A DNA stretch of 64,000 bases, from assembly GCA_013180625.2 (NCBI GenBank), contig SNVD02003520.1, forward strand, positions 117,886 through 181,885. The letters are read 5' to 3'. The stretch's first letter is position 1; the number at the start of each line of letters is the position of its first letter. The notes below the pieces were generated by a model, which did not search any database, was not told where the DNA came from, and saw only the letters and a program-made list of their open reading frames with translations. A program made the position numbers and the translations under genes. Shown in pieces: positions 23,524-34,829 of this stretch. This stretch comes from Boswellia sacra (Eukaryota; Streptophyta; Magnoliopsida; Sapindales; Burseraceae).

Positions 23524-24703
23524 CTGCATATTCATACCACTATTTCCAAATGATTCTAAGAGCACTTGATGCACGTAGGTTGCAATATCAACAAGCTTCT
23601 CCATGATCTATAGTTAAAAACTTAATCAAATGAATCCTATGGAAGGCAACAAGTTAGGCTAACAATTGCAATTATAACTAGTGGATCATAATTATATGCC
23701 TCATCAAATTTTCTTGTCCACAAAGGTTTCCTTTTCAAGGACCTTACGAGCCCTTCTTTTTCTTGAAGCTGATCAATTCTTATAAACGCGACACTTGTTC
23801 CTACAATTTAAAAAAAATAAATACAATTTACACACCTACAAAAATAATTTATATAAGTTAAATAGTACTAAAAATAATTCAATCTAGTATCAAGCCACCG
23901 AAACCCAAACAAATATATAGGCACAGATTCATTTAAAATTAGAAAGAGAATATATTTTGCTACGAAGTGAATACTGTTGTTGAAATATATATTGAACCAA
24001 TGTGACAGGACTCAAATTTAACTCAACATGGTGCAGTATCATGAGATTGCTTTTCTCGTGATTGACAAAAGGTACTTCATAGTAAACAAAAACAATCAAC
24101 CACACCTCTTTCTAATCAACTATGCCAAGTGAAGAGAAAGGAGATTTTGTGCAAGGTTTACCTGCTGCGTAAAGATAATCTTCTTCGATTCTTTTCAAAC
24201 GGAACAGTTCATCATACAGCTCCTCCATATGTAAAAATAAATAGAAAGCTAGATTCTTCAAGTGAGACATGTGAACTAAAGCTAAAGCTTTAGAAGAAGG
24301 AAAAGCTACACTTATTAACACATATGAGATATAACCGTTAAAAATAAAAAATAAAAAAAATTGAATGATAGCAAAGAAAAAAAAACACAAATATTACAGA
24401 CCCCAGCCAAAACTTCTAGGTAAAACTAGGACTAAATTTGGATGAAGTCATGCATGCCTCTTCACAATAACATTTTAAATTCCTCATTTTAGAAAAACTT
24501 ACATAAGTACACTCAACCAGAGTACTCTAACTTGTTTATGGTTTGAATTGTTTGACTCTAAACTGAAACATTACAATATCCATCGTCAGCAAACATCAGC
24601 AGACTGCCATAAAATGAATAATAATACGAAACTTACTTTGAAAAGTATTGATCCAAGTTGTGCCATTTGGGATCTGTGCAAAGGTTTCCAAATCTAATCA
24701 CTT
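23524..24703 (-). pseudogene. Captured DUF3475/DUF668 (PSI-type) gene fragment, 4 exons
   Basis: Four minus-strand exons match plant PSK-SIMULATOR-like proteins, which act in growth signalling. Exon 24637-24703: VIRFGNLCTDPKWHNLDQYFS, donor GTAAG. Exon 24162-24224: ELYDELFRLKRIEEDY, donor GTAAAC. Exon 23700-23800: after TTGTAG, VAFIRIDQLQ then LVRSLKRKPLWTRKFDE, followed by GC where GT is expected. Exon 23524-23607: after CTATAG, MEKLVDIATYVHQVLLESFG, donor GTAGCT. The order agrees with the family protein (RFGN..C.DP.WHNLDRYF, then ELYHEL..L.RFEQDY, then VRSLKKKSLWSR, then VMEKLVDIVHFLH). Introns are kept, so the copy is genomic. The 5' exons and the conserved DUF668 core after the helix are missing; copia Z lies in the next intron. 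The 5' edge abuts copia X coding sequence. The family name is from recalled motifs. Confidence 0.75.
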
Positions 24704-26896
24704 TGTTTGCCTAATTGACATGGTCCACAAATACTATTTGGTTTGTCATCAAGAGTAGGAATACCTTTAACTGCTCCAGTTTTAGTTAACTTAACTAAGT
24801 CCTTATAGTTTATGTGTCCTACCTTTTGGTGTCATAACTCTAAATTTGATATTTTGGTAGAAAATGCATTAATCTTTGTCAACAAATAACAATTGTCATT
24901 TGATTGTGTGCTTTCAAGAATGCAATTTCCATGTTTGTCTAAAACCAAGTATCTACTTTTTGTAAATTTCACCTCAAATTGGTCATCACAAATTTGGCTA
25001 ATGCTAATTAAGTTAGCTTTCAGCCCTTCGACAAACAACATATTTTCCAGCTTAAGCAAACCTTCAACATACAAAGTACTATTACCTAATGCATTGCTTT
25101 TAGCTCCATCACCAAACGTGACTGTCCCTTCTTTACAAGATCTAATGTCTTCCAAGAAGTTCTTGTTCAATGTAATGTGTCTTGAGCATCCATTGTCAAA
25201 ATACCAAAAATCATTAGCTGTAGATTTTAAATCAATAAATGCAACATTGCACACAGTTACCTTTTTCTTGACCTGAGGTTAGTTTTGAAAGAGTCTTTTA
25301 GGCGAGTTTGACGGCCTATTTCCAGATCCACACAAAAGCTATTTGAACTGCTTATCCCTTATTGCTATCGATCTTTATATTGATTTGAGAAGGGTATCGA
25401 GGAATGCCAGATAGTCGCTTTCTTCTTTCATTCCTATCCATACAAAATGGATGAGTCTTAGGTGACTGTTTAAATTGTTTAGATTTTTTATGTAATAGAT
25501 TTAATAGCTTGTAACATCTAGGTCTGATGTGACATGTCACATCGTAAAAATAACAAATAGGAACAAATGTGATTACCTTTTCTGGCTTGACTTAAAAGAA
25601 CTCATGGGTGAGACAAAGATAACTTTACCTTTTGAGTTTTGAGAGCTATCATTTAAACTTGAACCTGAAATGTCAGTTGAAGATTTAAAGAAAAACTGTT
25701 TTGGAAGTTAAAGCAATATTACCTCCATCGAATCCCAAGCCATGCTTATTTGTGCTTTTTCTTCTAATGGTTAAAACTTGATCCAATCTCGCTGAATCAA
25801 TCTTAAGTTCATCAATGCACTTATGAGCTTTTGCAAGTTCAGATATGAGTTTCTCAATCTCTTCAGTTTTTTGGTTTTCAATTGTCTCCAGTTCACTCAT
25901 GCAGTCTTTAGCATATGCCTTCTCACATATGAGAATTTCTCTCTCTTTCCACAGATTATTGATTTGAGCTTTATATTTTTCCTATTTTTCATAAAGTGCA
26001 TTATAAGCAAGTTGAAGTTCCCTTTGATAATCGGCTTCCTCCTCTGCATCTATTTCATCACTGTCCGATTTGTTCTGCTCAGTTATGTCAGATAGGACTG
26101 CTTCAATTTTATTAGACACGTTACTAGTAAATGCCCCATAGTTACTAGAATATTCTTCTTTATCAGATTCAGTTTCTATGTCATCACTCCAGGTTGCACA
26201 TAAGCCTTTATCCACTCTTCTCTTGTAATTTGGACACTCAAATTGTATAAGCCCAAATCCTTTACATTCGAAGCATTGTACTTGGCCTTTCTTATCAGAT
26301 TTTTTTTAGTCTTCCTGGCTGGTTCTTTGATAAACTTCTTTGCATTAAAGTTCTTTACTTTCTGCACCTTCTCAAGATTTTTCTTCTTGAGATTCTTCTT
26401 CCTATATTTGACAAAGTTCGTTGTCAAATATGCAATTTGCTCAACATCAGAATCATCACATTCTTTCTTTTCTGAAGCAGCATAAAAAGTAATGCTCTAT
26501 TCTTTCTTCCTCAATTTTAGCCCCATCACATACGCTTGAAGAGAACCAAGTCGTTCATCAACCCTCATAGTCTTCATGTTATCGCTTTCTTCAATGGCTG
26601 TAACCTTAGGCTGAAATTTATCTTGTAAAGATCTAAGGATCTTTCCTATAGTTTTAACCCCAGAATATTCATCACCAAGCATGTGAGCAGCATTAGTTAT
26701 TTTACACAGTCTAGTATGAAAATCACTTATAGTTTCATCTTCATGCATAGTAAGATTTTCAAACTTTGAAGTCAAGGTAAGTAATTTAGAATCTTTTACC
26801 TTCTCTGTACCTTCATACTTTACCTCAAGAATATCCTACGCTTGCTTTGCGATCGTGCACTTTGAGATTAACCCAAATTGTTGAATGTTGACGGCG
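24704..26896 (-). pseudogene. Copia X gag (second part), zinc fingers, protease and pre-integrase
   Basis: On the minus strand from 26896: gag continues exactly where 36471 leaves off (NAIFSA|VNIQQFGLISKCTI), then VKYEGTEKVKDSK, DETISDFHTRL and KILRSLQDKFQPKVTAIEE. A damaged CCHC knuckle and an acidic linker (CATWSDDIETESDKEE) come next, then a coiled coil with LNI.SA.LD-like DELKIDSARLDQVL and the second zinc finger CH..C.VTCHIRPRC. The protease site is WYFDNGCSRHIT: Asn replaces the Ser/Thr of the catalytic D(S/T)G. The pre-integrase domain reads WHQKVGHIN...CGPCQLGKQ and stops at 24704 where host-derived sequence begins. Several frameshifts and stops are present. Confidence 0.85.
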
Positions 26897-28370
26897 TGAT
26901 GAACACTTAAATATATATGCTTAATAAGAGTTTAATTTATCATATTGCATTAATAGTGTCATTAAATTCCTCAACTTAAGCATAACTGTAGTCTTTGCAT
27001 CTTTTGAAATAACTTTCACTTAATTTTGGTTTTGTTGTAGGTTTGGTAAAATGGGTATAACCTTCTATTTATAGATCAGAATGGTGCAAATCTTAATGTT
27101 TTGGAAAGCTGATTAAATTATCTACAAGATTGTATTTCAAAGCATCATAAAATTAGGGCTATTAATGGACCAAAAATGGGCTTGAATTGAACCTATTTGT
27201 AATCTCGGCCCAGCCTGACTATGCCTCAGTATTTTGACAATATCTCTTGATATACGTATCAAAATCATATGAATCAAGATGTTCTAGAAATTTGAGAGAA
27301 ATATCTATAACTTTCATGAAGACATGTGATCAAAATTCTTAATAATTCAATGTTAAAATCGGTGGTCAAAGTTGGTGCACCTAATGATCTCAATTGTCAA
27401 AGTTGGTTCACATAATATTTGACAATTGTTCCTTTGTAATTTGACAAGTTTACCCTTGAATGTATCTATAAATAGAGGTGCCTTGTGACCCATTAGGGCA
27501 TCTTAGCCTCGGCTAGGATCTTGTATTGTGTTTTTCTCTCTTGTGTGTTTATGCTATTAATAAATCTTCGTTTTCTTATAATTTGTTTCCTTTCTTTTAT
27601 AATATCTTTCTAATTTCTCTCTTGCTAAAGTGAAAGGATGAAACCCTTGATATGAGAATAAGGATTTTCTAAACCTTTAATATGTGCTTAATAATCATAA
27701 TCTTGTGTTATTTATTTTATATGATTTATATTTATTTCTCTAATCAATCTTGACACCCCTCGTAAAGTGGAGGTCTTGATCCATTGTCGACAATCCTTGG
27801 CACATCAAATGCTTGGATCCTTTGTAGATGTCGTATGGTTCTTCCTTACCGACACAAGTCTAGTTAGAAACCTTGATTTGTTGTAGACATATAGTGATTG
27901 GCACATTGAATGCTTGAACCCATTTACAACAAGTGGTATAAATATTGGTTACGAAACAAATATAATTCATTTAAATAAAATGGGCTACCTATCCTCATTT
28001 GATATATCAAAAGTGGATCCCCTAACCTTAGCTTTCATTGTTATTGTATTAATTCCTTTTACTTGCGTATTTTATTTATTCTCATCTATTGTTATGAACT
28101 TGTTCTTTAATTTGCTATGGTAGGTTTTACCACTTATTTCTATGGATGGTTTTACCACCTATTGTTGTTGTTTTACATTTAAATGGTCGGTAGTACCGCC
28201 TGCCATCTTTACTTCTTTTTGTTAATATCATCTTGATTATTCATATTATATTTGCTTACCTTATAGTTTGTAACGCTAAATCTCCTTCCTCATGGCTTGA
28301 ACTCGGTCTCACCAGGTTTATTACTTAGACACTTCTATAAATGGGAGATAATCCTTTTTCGGATGTGTCA
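26897..28370 (+). repeat. 5' LTR of gypsy Y (1474 bp)
   Basis: It starts TGATGAACACTTAAAT and ends CGGATGTGTCA, followed by the primer site. The TATA box CTATAAATAGAGG lies near 27465. Confidence 0.92.
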
Positions 28371-28395
28371 AGTTTTTGGCGTTATTGCCGGGGAA
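28371..28395 (+). other. Primer-binding site of gypsy Y
   Basis: TTTTGGCGTTATTGCCGGGG matches the plant gypsy consensus TTGGCGCCGTTGCCGGGGA (Athila/Tat-like elements) with few changes. Confidence 0.85.
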
Positions 28396-28558
28396 GGTAA
28401 AATTTGGCGTACAAAATTGTAAGTATTTCCTTTTCTCATTTTTTTTTTCATTTTTCTTGCATGTGCTCATCTTTTCTTTCTTTTTGCATTAGTTGGTAGA
28501 ATTATTAGGAGTCACTCATCTTCTTTAAAAACATGCTCAAATCAAACTAAAAACATAA

Positions 28559-30189
28559 ATGGATTGCATGAATCTTATAAGAACTTGTGCACAATCATGC
28601 ATAGTCTTCCCTCGTGATGCAAAATATTTCGACCATAAATCAGATTTCATTCGATTCTTACCCCATTTTCATGGCCTGGATGTTGAAAACCCATTTTTTC
28701 ACTTGAGAGAATTTGAAGAGTTTTGCAATACCTATAGTGGCCTAAATTGTAGCATAAACATCTTTAGATTAAAGCTTTTTCCTTTTTCTTTAAAAGATAA
28801 AGCTAAAACATGGCTACAAAATCTTAGGTCAGGATACATTAGCTCATGGGATGAAATGCAACAACAATTTCTTAAAAAATTCTTTCCTTCCTATAGAGAA
28901 AATTCTCTCGAAAGGCAAACATCAACTTCACTTAAAAACAATGAGAGACCTTTTACCAATATTGTGATAGGTATAAAGCATTGCTTAATACTTGTCCTCA
29001 TCATGGTTTGGAAACATGGAGACTAGTTTTAATTTTTTATGAAGGTCTTACACATCAAGCTAGGCAAATGGTAGAATTAATGTGTAATGGACAATTTGAA
29101 AATAAAGACCCTGATGAAGCCATGGATTACCTAGACTTATTAGTGAAATATGCCAAAAATTGGAACAATGTTGGCACCTATGAGGTGCCAAGAACATCTA
29201 ATAGAGGCATTTATAACTTCAGGGAGAATCACGATCTTAATGCTAAATTTACATCCCTAGCTAAAAAAGTCGAGGACTTAGAAATGTGGTCTATGCAAGA
29301 ACTTGTCTGTCACACTTGTAATTCTAGTGATCATCCAACAGATGATTGCCTAATTGTGCCTACCTTTAGGAAAAGTCTCCATGAGCAAACCAATGTTTTA
29401 AACACTTTTCAAAGGTCAAATCCTAATCCTTACTCACAAAATTTTGGATGGAAAAATCACTTGACTTTTGATTGGAGTAATGATAATCATGCACAATCTT
29501 ACCAACCTCCCTTTCATTCATATCAAAATTTTCAAAAATCTCATGATCATGCATCTTATGAGGATCTGGAAGAAATATTGGATTCATTCATTGCAAAGCA
29601 ATAGGCTTTTAATAGTCAAACTGCTCAAACTATGGCGAACTTGACTGATGCTCTTGAAAAACTTGCATTTGCATTTAGTACTAATGAGAAAGGTGAGTTT
29701 CCATCTCAACTAGAGCCAAACTCCGTCAATCCACATGTGAATAATCCAAGTGGCCAACATCTAGACGAAGATTTGGTAAGTACTCTTCATGATAGTAAGG
29801 TTGATAAAGAACATATTCTTAACCTTTATGAGAAAGATGATGAATCAATCTCAAAGGGTAAGGAAGAGGTTAAAAAACCTACACCTAACAAGGAAGAGAT
29901 CGAATCCTCACTTATACCCTCATGTCATCATGCAAAGGAACTCAACCAAAATTTTGACAGAAATGAATTTGTCAAGCATGATGAACGTGAGGAAGCTAAT
30001 AAGATTAAAATTAATGTGGAAGACTGTATCCAAAATGAGAATTTTTCAAGTCCTTCAGAAATCGAGTTAACTAGTTCATTTGAACCAAGTGTGCAACTAG
30101 AGCCCATTGCTTCTAAAGAAATTTCATTGCTTGATTTTGTACAAGTGAAAGAAATTAAGAGTTGGGAGCCATGTTTTGAAAAAAGGTAG
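28559..30189 (+). pseudogene. Gag of gypsy Y, one frameshift and one stop
   Basis: Frame 1 (28559-29026) contains the Retrotrans_gag core: FLPHFHGLDVENPFFHLREF, LKLFPFSLKDKAKTWL, WDEMQQQFLKKFFP. A frameshift near 29000 moves the reading to 28981-29604 (LILFYEGL-like segment, then CHTCNSSDHPTDDC, a CX2CX4HX4C zinc knuckle). A TAG at 29602 is followed in frame by 29632-30189, a hydrophilic acidic C-terminal region. Without the frameshift the protein would be near 540 residues, ordinary for Athila/Tat-type gag. The usual continuation into aspartic protease is absent. Decay is light compared with the surrounding elements. Confidence 0.85.
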
Positions 30190-30639
30190 GAAGACACTCA
30201 AGAATGCCTATCTTAAAGGACAAACAAAATTAGCCAGTGGTAATCTCTTTCATTCTCACAAATAAAGAAAAAAGAGAGGTACCACCTCAATGCATATTTT
30301 TTACCATGGTAAATTACTTTCGAAGAGATTTCTCTTTTGGCTTTTTTTTTATTACGATTGATCAAATTTTATCTGTCTACACCATATTTTTATTTTTATT
30401 CTTGATTTTTGCTATCATTTCTAGTTTGTTTTTTTATTTTATGTGCTTTTATTTTATTTGTGTGTTTGTATTTTATTTTTTGATCAAGTGGCAGATACGG
30501 TACTCCGTGACTTTTAAAGTCGGTTTTTTAGTTCCCTAAAAATTGTTGCTCACCTTGCATTCATTTTCTCTTCTTCTCTCTCATTTTTTTCACATGGTAC
30601 CATTCTTTCAAATCTGCACAAACATTTTCCCTCTCTTCC
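30190..30639 (+). other. Pyrimidine-rich spacer after gag of Y
   Basis: A long T-rich stretch with no domain; protease and polymerase would be expected here in an autonomous gypsy element and are not seen. Confidence 0.5.
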
Positions 30640-31240
30640 TCAAAATGATTTGCTTAAAATTTACAAAGCTCGCACAGAAAGACTAAGGATGTTGATGCGT
30701 AAGGGTATTCCTGCTGATTTAAGATGGTTAATTGAAGCCAAGGTTCGATTTTGTTATGAGTTTTCAGATAATCTTGTTTCCCACATGCCAGGTTTGGGAA
30801 AAAGCTCTTATGCCAAAAAGCGAAGCGCGAAAAGGTTACAAGTTTGTCACAAATGTGCAAGATGGACTTGTAACCAGCGTTGCCGCTCCTTGGGATATTT
30901 GTCTAATAATCGAGAGGATAAACTATAGTTCATCAAGAATGGATTGAGTAGGGAGTCTTTGGATGATATCTGAGTGACTGTTGAGACGCATTCTTGTGGA
31001 CTTGTATAGAGTGAAATTTTTAAATTGTAGACACAATTTCGAGATGAGCAGGAACGTTATAGTTTTGGGAATCTGACTAAAAATGATCATGTTTGCCAGT
31101 TTATAAGAAAATTAGATGGAAAGTACATTCCCAACTCATAGAAGGTGTTTAAGCTGTTTTTGGACGTAAAACTAGAGGAAGATGTGAGCCACAGTCACAA
31201 CTACCTGTACATATGCATGTGTGCCATCATTTTTGAATTT
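30640..31240 (+). pseudogene. Unidentified protein-coding-like segment inside gypsy Y
   Basis: A 92-codon stretch (30650-30928) reads like real protein: KGIPADLRWLIEAKVRF, NLVSHMPGLGKSSYAKKRS, CHKCARWTCNQRC. Past its stop, the reading continues with only a few nonsense codons and one frame change as SRESLDDI, ERYSFGNLTKNDHVCQFIRK and KVFKLFLDVKLEEDV. The composition is unlike gag or pol, and it lies between gag and the LOG copy. I do not recognise the family. It may be a second captured host transcript or a lineage-specific retroelement product. Confidence 0.4.
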
Positions 31241-31472
31241 TGATGACTTACAGCTGTCATTTTTGAATTTATATCTTTTGTTTGACTCATGCATTTATGG
31301 CATCTTATTTCTGTCATTATTTTTTTTTTTTGAATTTTTATGCTTCATTGTAAAATTTTTTCAACTAACGGCCGAGCTACCTATATAGGTGTCATCATTA
31401 GAATACTTTTTGCACTCCATAAATATGACATCTCTTATTCTCCTCTTCACACATATAGTTAGAAAGTTGCAT

Positions 31473-32871
31473 TGACACATCTGAAAAAGGATTGTCTCCT
31501 AAGTATAAGAGTGTCGAAGTAATAAACTTTGTGAGATCGGGGTTGATCCACGAGGAAGGAGTTTTAGCGCTACAAATTATAATGTAAGCAAATATGATAT
31601 GGATGATTTAAAGAGATGGCAAGATAATATCAACAAATATAAGTTAAGAACAAGTTCATAAACAATAAATGAGAATAATTAAAATACAAGAGAAATTAGC
31701 ATAATAATAATGAAAGCTAAAGTTAGGGGATTCGCCTTTGATATATCAAATAAGGATAAGTAGCTCATTTTAGTTATATGAATTATATTTATTTCGTTAC
31801 CAATATTTATACCACTTGTTGTAAATGGGTTCAAGCATCCAATGTGCCAATCACCATATGTCTACAATAAATCAAGGTTCTTAACTAGACTTGTTTCGGT
31901 AAGGAAGAACCATACGACATCTAGAAAGGATCCAAGCACTTGATGTGCCAAGGATTGTCGACAATGGATCAATACCTCCACTTTACGAGTGGTGTCAAGA
32001 TTGATTAAGAAAATAAATATAAGTCATATAAAATAAACAACATAAAATTATGATTATTAAGCACATGTCAAGGGTTAGAAAATTCTTATTTTCATATCAA
32101 GGGTTTCACCCTTTCACCTTAGCAAGAGAGAAATTAGAAAGACATTATGAGAGAAAGAAACCAAATTGCAAGAAAAAGAAGATTTATTAATAGCATAAAC
32201 ACACAAGAGAGAAAAACACAATACAAGATCCCAGCCAAGGCCAAGATATTCCAGCCAAGATATTTCAGATACCCTAATGAGTTAGAAGGCACCTCTATTT
32301 ATAGATACATTCAGGGAAAAACTTGTCAAATCACAAAAGAACAATTGTCAAATATTAGGTGAGCTAACTTTGACAATTGGGATAATTAGGTACACCACTT
32401 TTACCACCGATTTTGACATTGAATTATTAAGAATTTTGATCACATATCTTCATGAAAGTTGTATATATTTCTATCAGCTTTCTAGAACATATTGATTTGT
32501 ATGATTTGGATATGTATTTTGAGAGATACGGTCAAAACACTGAGGCATGGTCAGCTAGACTGAGACTGTAGATAGGTTCACTTCAAGCCCATTTTTGGTC
32601 CACTAAAAGCCTGAATTTGATGATACTTATGAATACAATCTTGTAGATAATTTAATCAGCTTTCCATAACATTAAGATTTGCATCGTTCTGATCTATTAA
32701 TAGAAAGTTATGCCCGATTTACCAAACCTACATCAAAACCAAAATTAAGAGAAAGTTAATTTAAAAGATGTAAAGACTACAAATATGCTTAAGTTGAGGA
32801 ATTTAATGACACTATTAATGCAATATGATGAATTAAACTCTTATTAAGCATACAAATTTAAGTCTTCATCA
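31473..32871 (-). mobile_element. Solo LTR of the Y family, inverted
   Basis: It is the reverse complement of the Y LTR, 1399 bp, from TGACACATCTGAAAAAGG to CTTCATCA. It is flanked by TGCAT and TGGAT, a near-perfect 5 bp duplication. It separates the presumed 5' leader of the LOG copy (left) from its coding part (right). Confidence 0.85.
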
Positions 32872-33530
32872 TGGATACAATGGAAGGAACCTCAAACGTC
32901 AAATCCAAAAGATATGTGTATTCTGTGGATCTCGATCTGGAAAAAGTGAAGAGTTTGTAACAGCAGCAAATCATCTTGATAGGCTATTAGCTGAAAGAAA
33001 GATTCATCTGGTTTATGGGAGAGGTATCCTCAGGTTTATGGGTTGTGTGTCAACAGCTACACATGTAGGAGGTAGTCAAGTTTTAGGAGTTATTCCTAAA
33101 GCTTTGGTTGTGGAAAACATCGTTGGAAAAACGGTTGGGAATGAGTTACAGGTCTCCTTTATGCATGAACGCATGGCATATATGCTTATCAATTCAGATG
33201 TCTTTATTGCTTTACCAGGTGGCTTTGGAACTCTTCAAGAATTGTTTTCAAATTACCTTTTGGGTCCAACTGAATCTCCATAAGAAACCCATAGGTTTGT
33301 TGAATGTTAACAATTTCTTTGATCCTTTGATACATTTTATTGATGCAGCTGTAGAACAGAATTTTATCCCTCATTCGGTGTGACAGATCGTTATTTCTGC
33401 CACTTCTGCTAGCGAGTTACTTGACAAATTATAAGCAGTCGAGTATGAAGCTGACCCAGCTATTACTCAAATTAATTGGTTAGGAGGACAAAACAAAAAG
33501 CGCAAATTGGATCTAAACCTCCATTTGTAA
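32871..33530 (+). pseudogene. LOG: LOG (cytokinin riboside 5'-monophosphate phosphoribohydrolase) retrocopy, decayed
   Basis: LOG releases active cytokinin bases from their ribotides in the cytosol. The reading begins with MDTMEGTSNVKSKR at 32871, shifts frame by one base, then gives CVFCGSRSGKSEEFV, HLVYGRGILRFMG (normally YGGG..GLMG), GGSQVLGVIPKAL, FMHERMAYM, and PGGFGTLQE, the family signature. A one-base deletion near 33255 moves to HKKPIGLLNV and FFDPLIHFIDAAVEQNFIP. Two later stops (TGA, TAA) fit C-to-T changes of Arg and Gln codons, and the frame ends KRKLDLNLHL at 33530. Plant LOG genes have several introns; none is present, so this is a processed copy carried in a retrotransposon. 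Mutated nucleotide-binding glycines and frameshifts make it inactive. About 215 codons, the normal length. Confidence 0.88.
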
Positions 33531-34829
33531 TTTTCTTGTCTTTTGTTTTATTTTAGCATTTTATTTTATGAGTCTTTCAGGTCGTCTCCTTGAATAATAG
33601 AAACTTCAAGTAATGTCTTCTATGCTTTATCTCTCTACATTTAAACATTCAGGACAATGTTTCATTTGGTTGTAGGGAAGGATAGTAGACATAAGTGTGT
33701 CTTAAATTTTCTTTTTCTTTAAAAAAAAGCGAGTTAGTAATTAGATTCAAAGTGTGGTGTAAGGAGTTCAAATCTTCTTGAGATGCATTCTAGGTCAGGA
33801 ATGGCAGAGTAAAGAGGATCAGTTTGAACTCTTGAAACACACTCTAACCAACTTGTCATTTTGTTTTGATTTTGCATTTTTGAAGACTCATTTTAGCTAA
33901 CTTGACATTATTTAGTTTTGATTTTTGAATTTTATAATAAGGTGGTCTTATTCAGTTCACTCTGAATTATTCAAATCTATGAACTCTCATAATCTTATCA
34001 TTTAATAAACTATGTGCTCATGTACTCATTAAGCAAGTATTCATAAAGCTTTTTTCACACACACACATACCTTGATGCAGGATTGCGGGTTGCAAAATGA
34101 AATGTTGCAATATTTGAGTTCTTTTGTTTTATTTAACATACCAACAAAAATAAAGGAAAAGTAAAAAAAAAGAAGTGAAAGAAAAAAAAGCAAAAAGAAA
34201 GACAATAGTGGATAAGTTTGGTCTCATAGCCTCTTTAATTCGAGCAATTAAGCCTGAGGGGTGCCTGAACACCTAATACCCTAAGACCAACTAGTTTGGG
34301 AGCTATTGGCCCAAAGCTCATTACATAGGTTAAGGAGAAAGCTTAATAGGATTGAACATTGCACTATCCACAAGTTTCTAGCCAAAAATAAAGCATCAGC
34401 AACTCAAGTCATTAAGCTCGTAGAGGTGTCTTAACACCTAATGCCCTAAGGCTAACTGGTCTAGGAGTCATTAATCTAAGGCTCGTTACATAGGTTAAAG
34501 ATGCATTCTTTCAGGAAAAAATATATAAATAAAAATGAATGAATGCCCCCTACCTAAGGTTGTTAGCTTTAACAAATATTAGAATCGATATGGCTTCTTT
34601 CTAATTAGCCCCATAGTCATGTGTCGACTGAGCATAAAAAGAAGGTTTGTTAATATCTTGACTGAAGGGTATATGAGTCATTTAAAAAAATCAGTTGAGA
34701 GTTTGTTTATTTGGATAAAATCAATGAGAGTGCAATAATGACACCATTGGATGTAAAATTCTATAAATCACTTCTAAATAATAACGCTTTAATTGCTAGG
34801 GACTAGCAATAAGCTGGTTGTGGGGGGGG
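33531..34829 (+). other. 3' internal region of gypsy Y, non-coding
   Basis: It contains GACAATGTTTCATTTGGTTG, a motif typical of 3' regions of plant gypsy elements. It also contains a roughly 170-bp-spaced direct repeat: a block with ACACCTAATACCCTAAG at about 34238-34335 recurs at 34410-34500 with ACACCTAATGCCCTAAG. The G-run at 34821-34829 is the polypurine tract. Confidence 0.65.

Larger units (their letters stand above)
12749..24703. mobile_element. CACTA-like remnant carrying host gene fragments (Pack-type), split by copia Z
   Basis: The left end reads TGCTACAAGAAAACATATC, close to the plant CACTA terminus CACTACAAGAAAAC (first two bases changed). It is followed by a subterminal repeat block (12788-13215), another CACTA hallmark. 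The interior holds spliced-exon fragments of dihydroxyacetone kinase and of a DUF668/PSI-type gene, both minus strand. The right edge at about 24703 joins straight into copia X coding sequence with no TTTTCTTGTAGTG terminus, so the right end was probably lost in a deletion that also removed the X integrase and polymerase. The class is an inference from one terminus plus the subterminal repeats. A Helitron or another capture route is possible. Confidence 0.5.

Noticed and set aside
24893..25276. 127-codon plus-strand frame
   Set aside because: Antisense of the copia X protease region.
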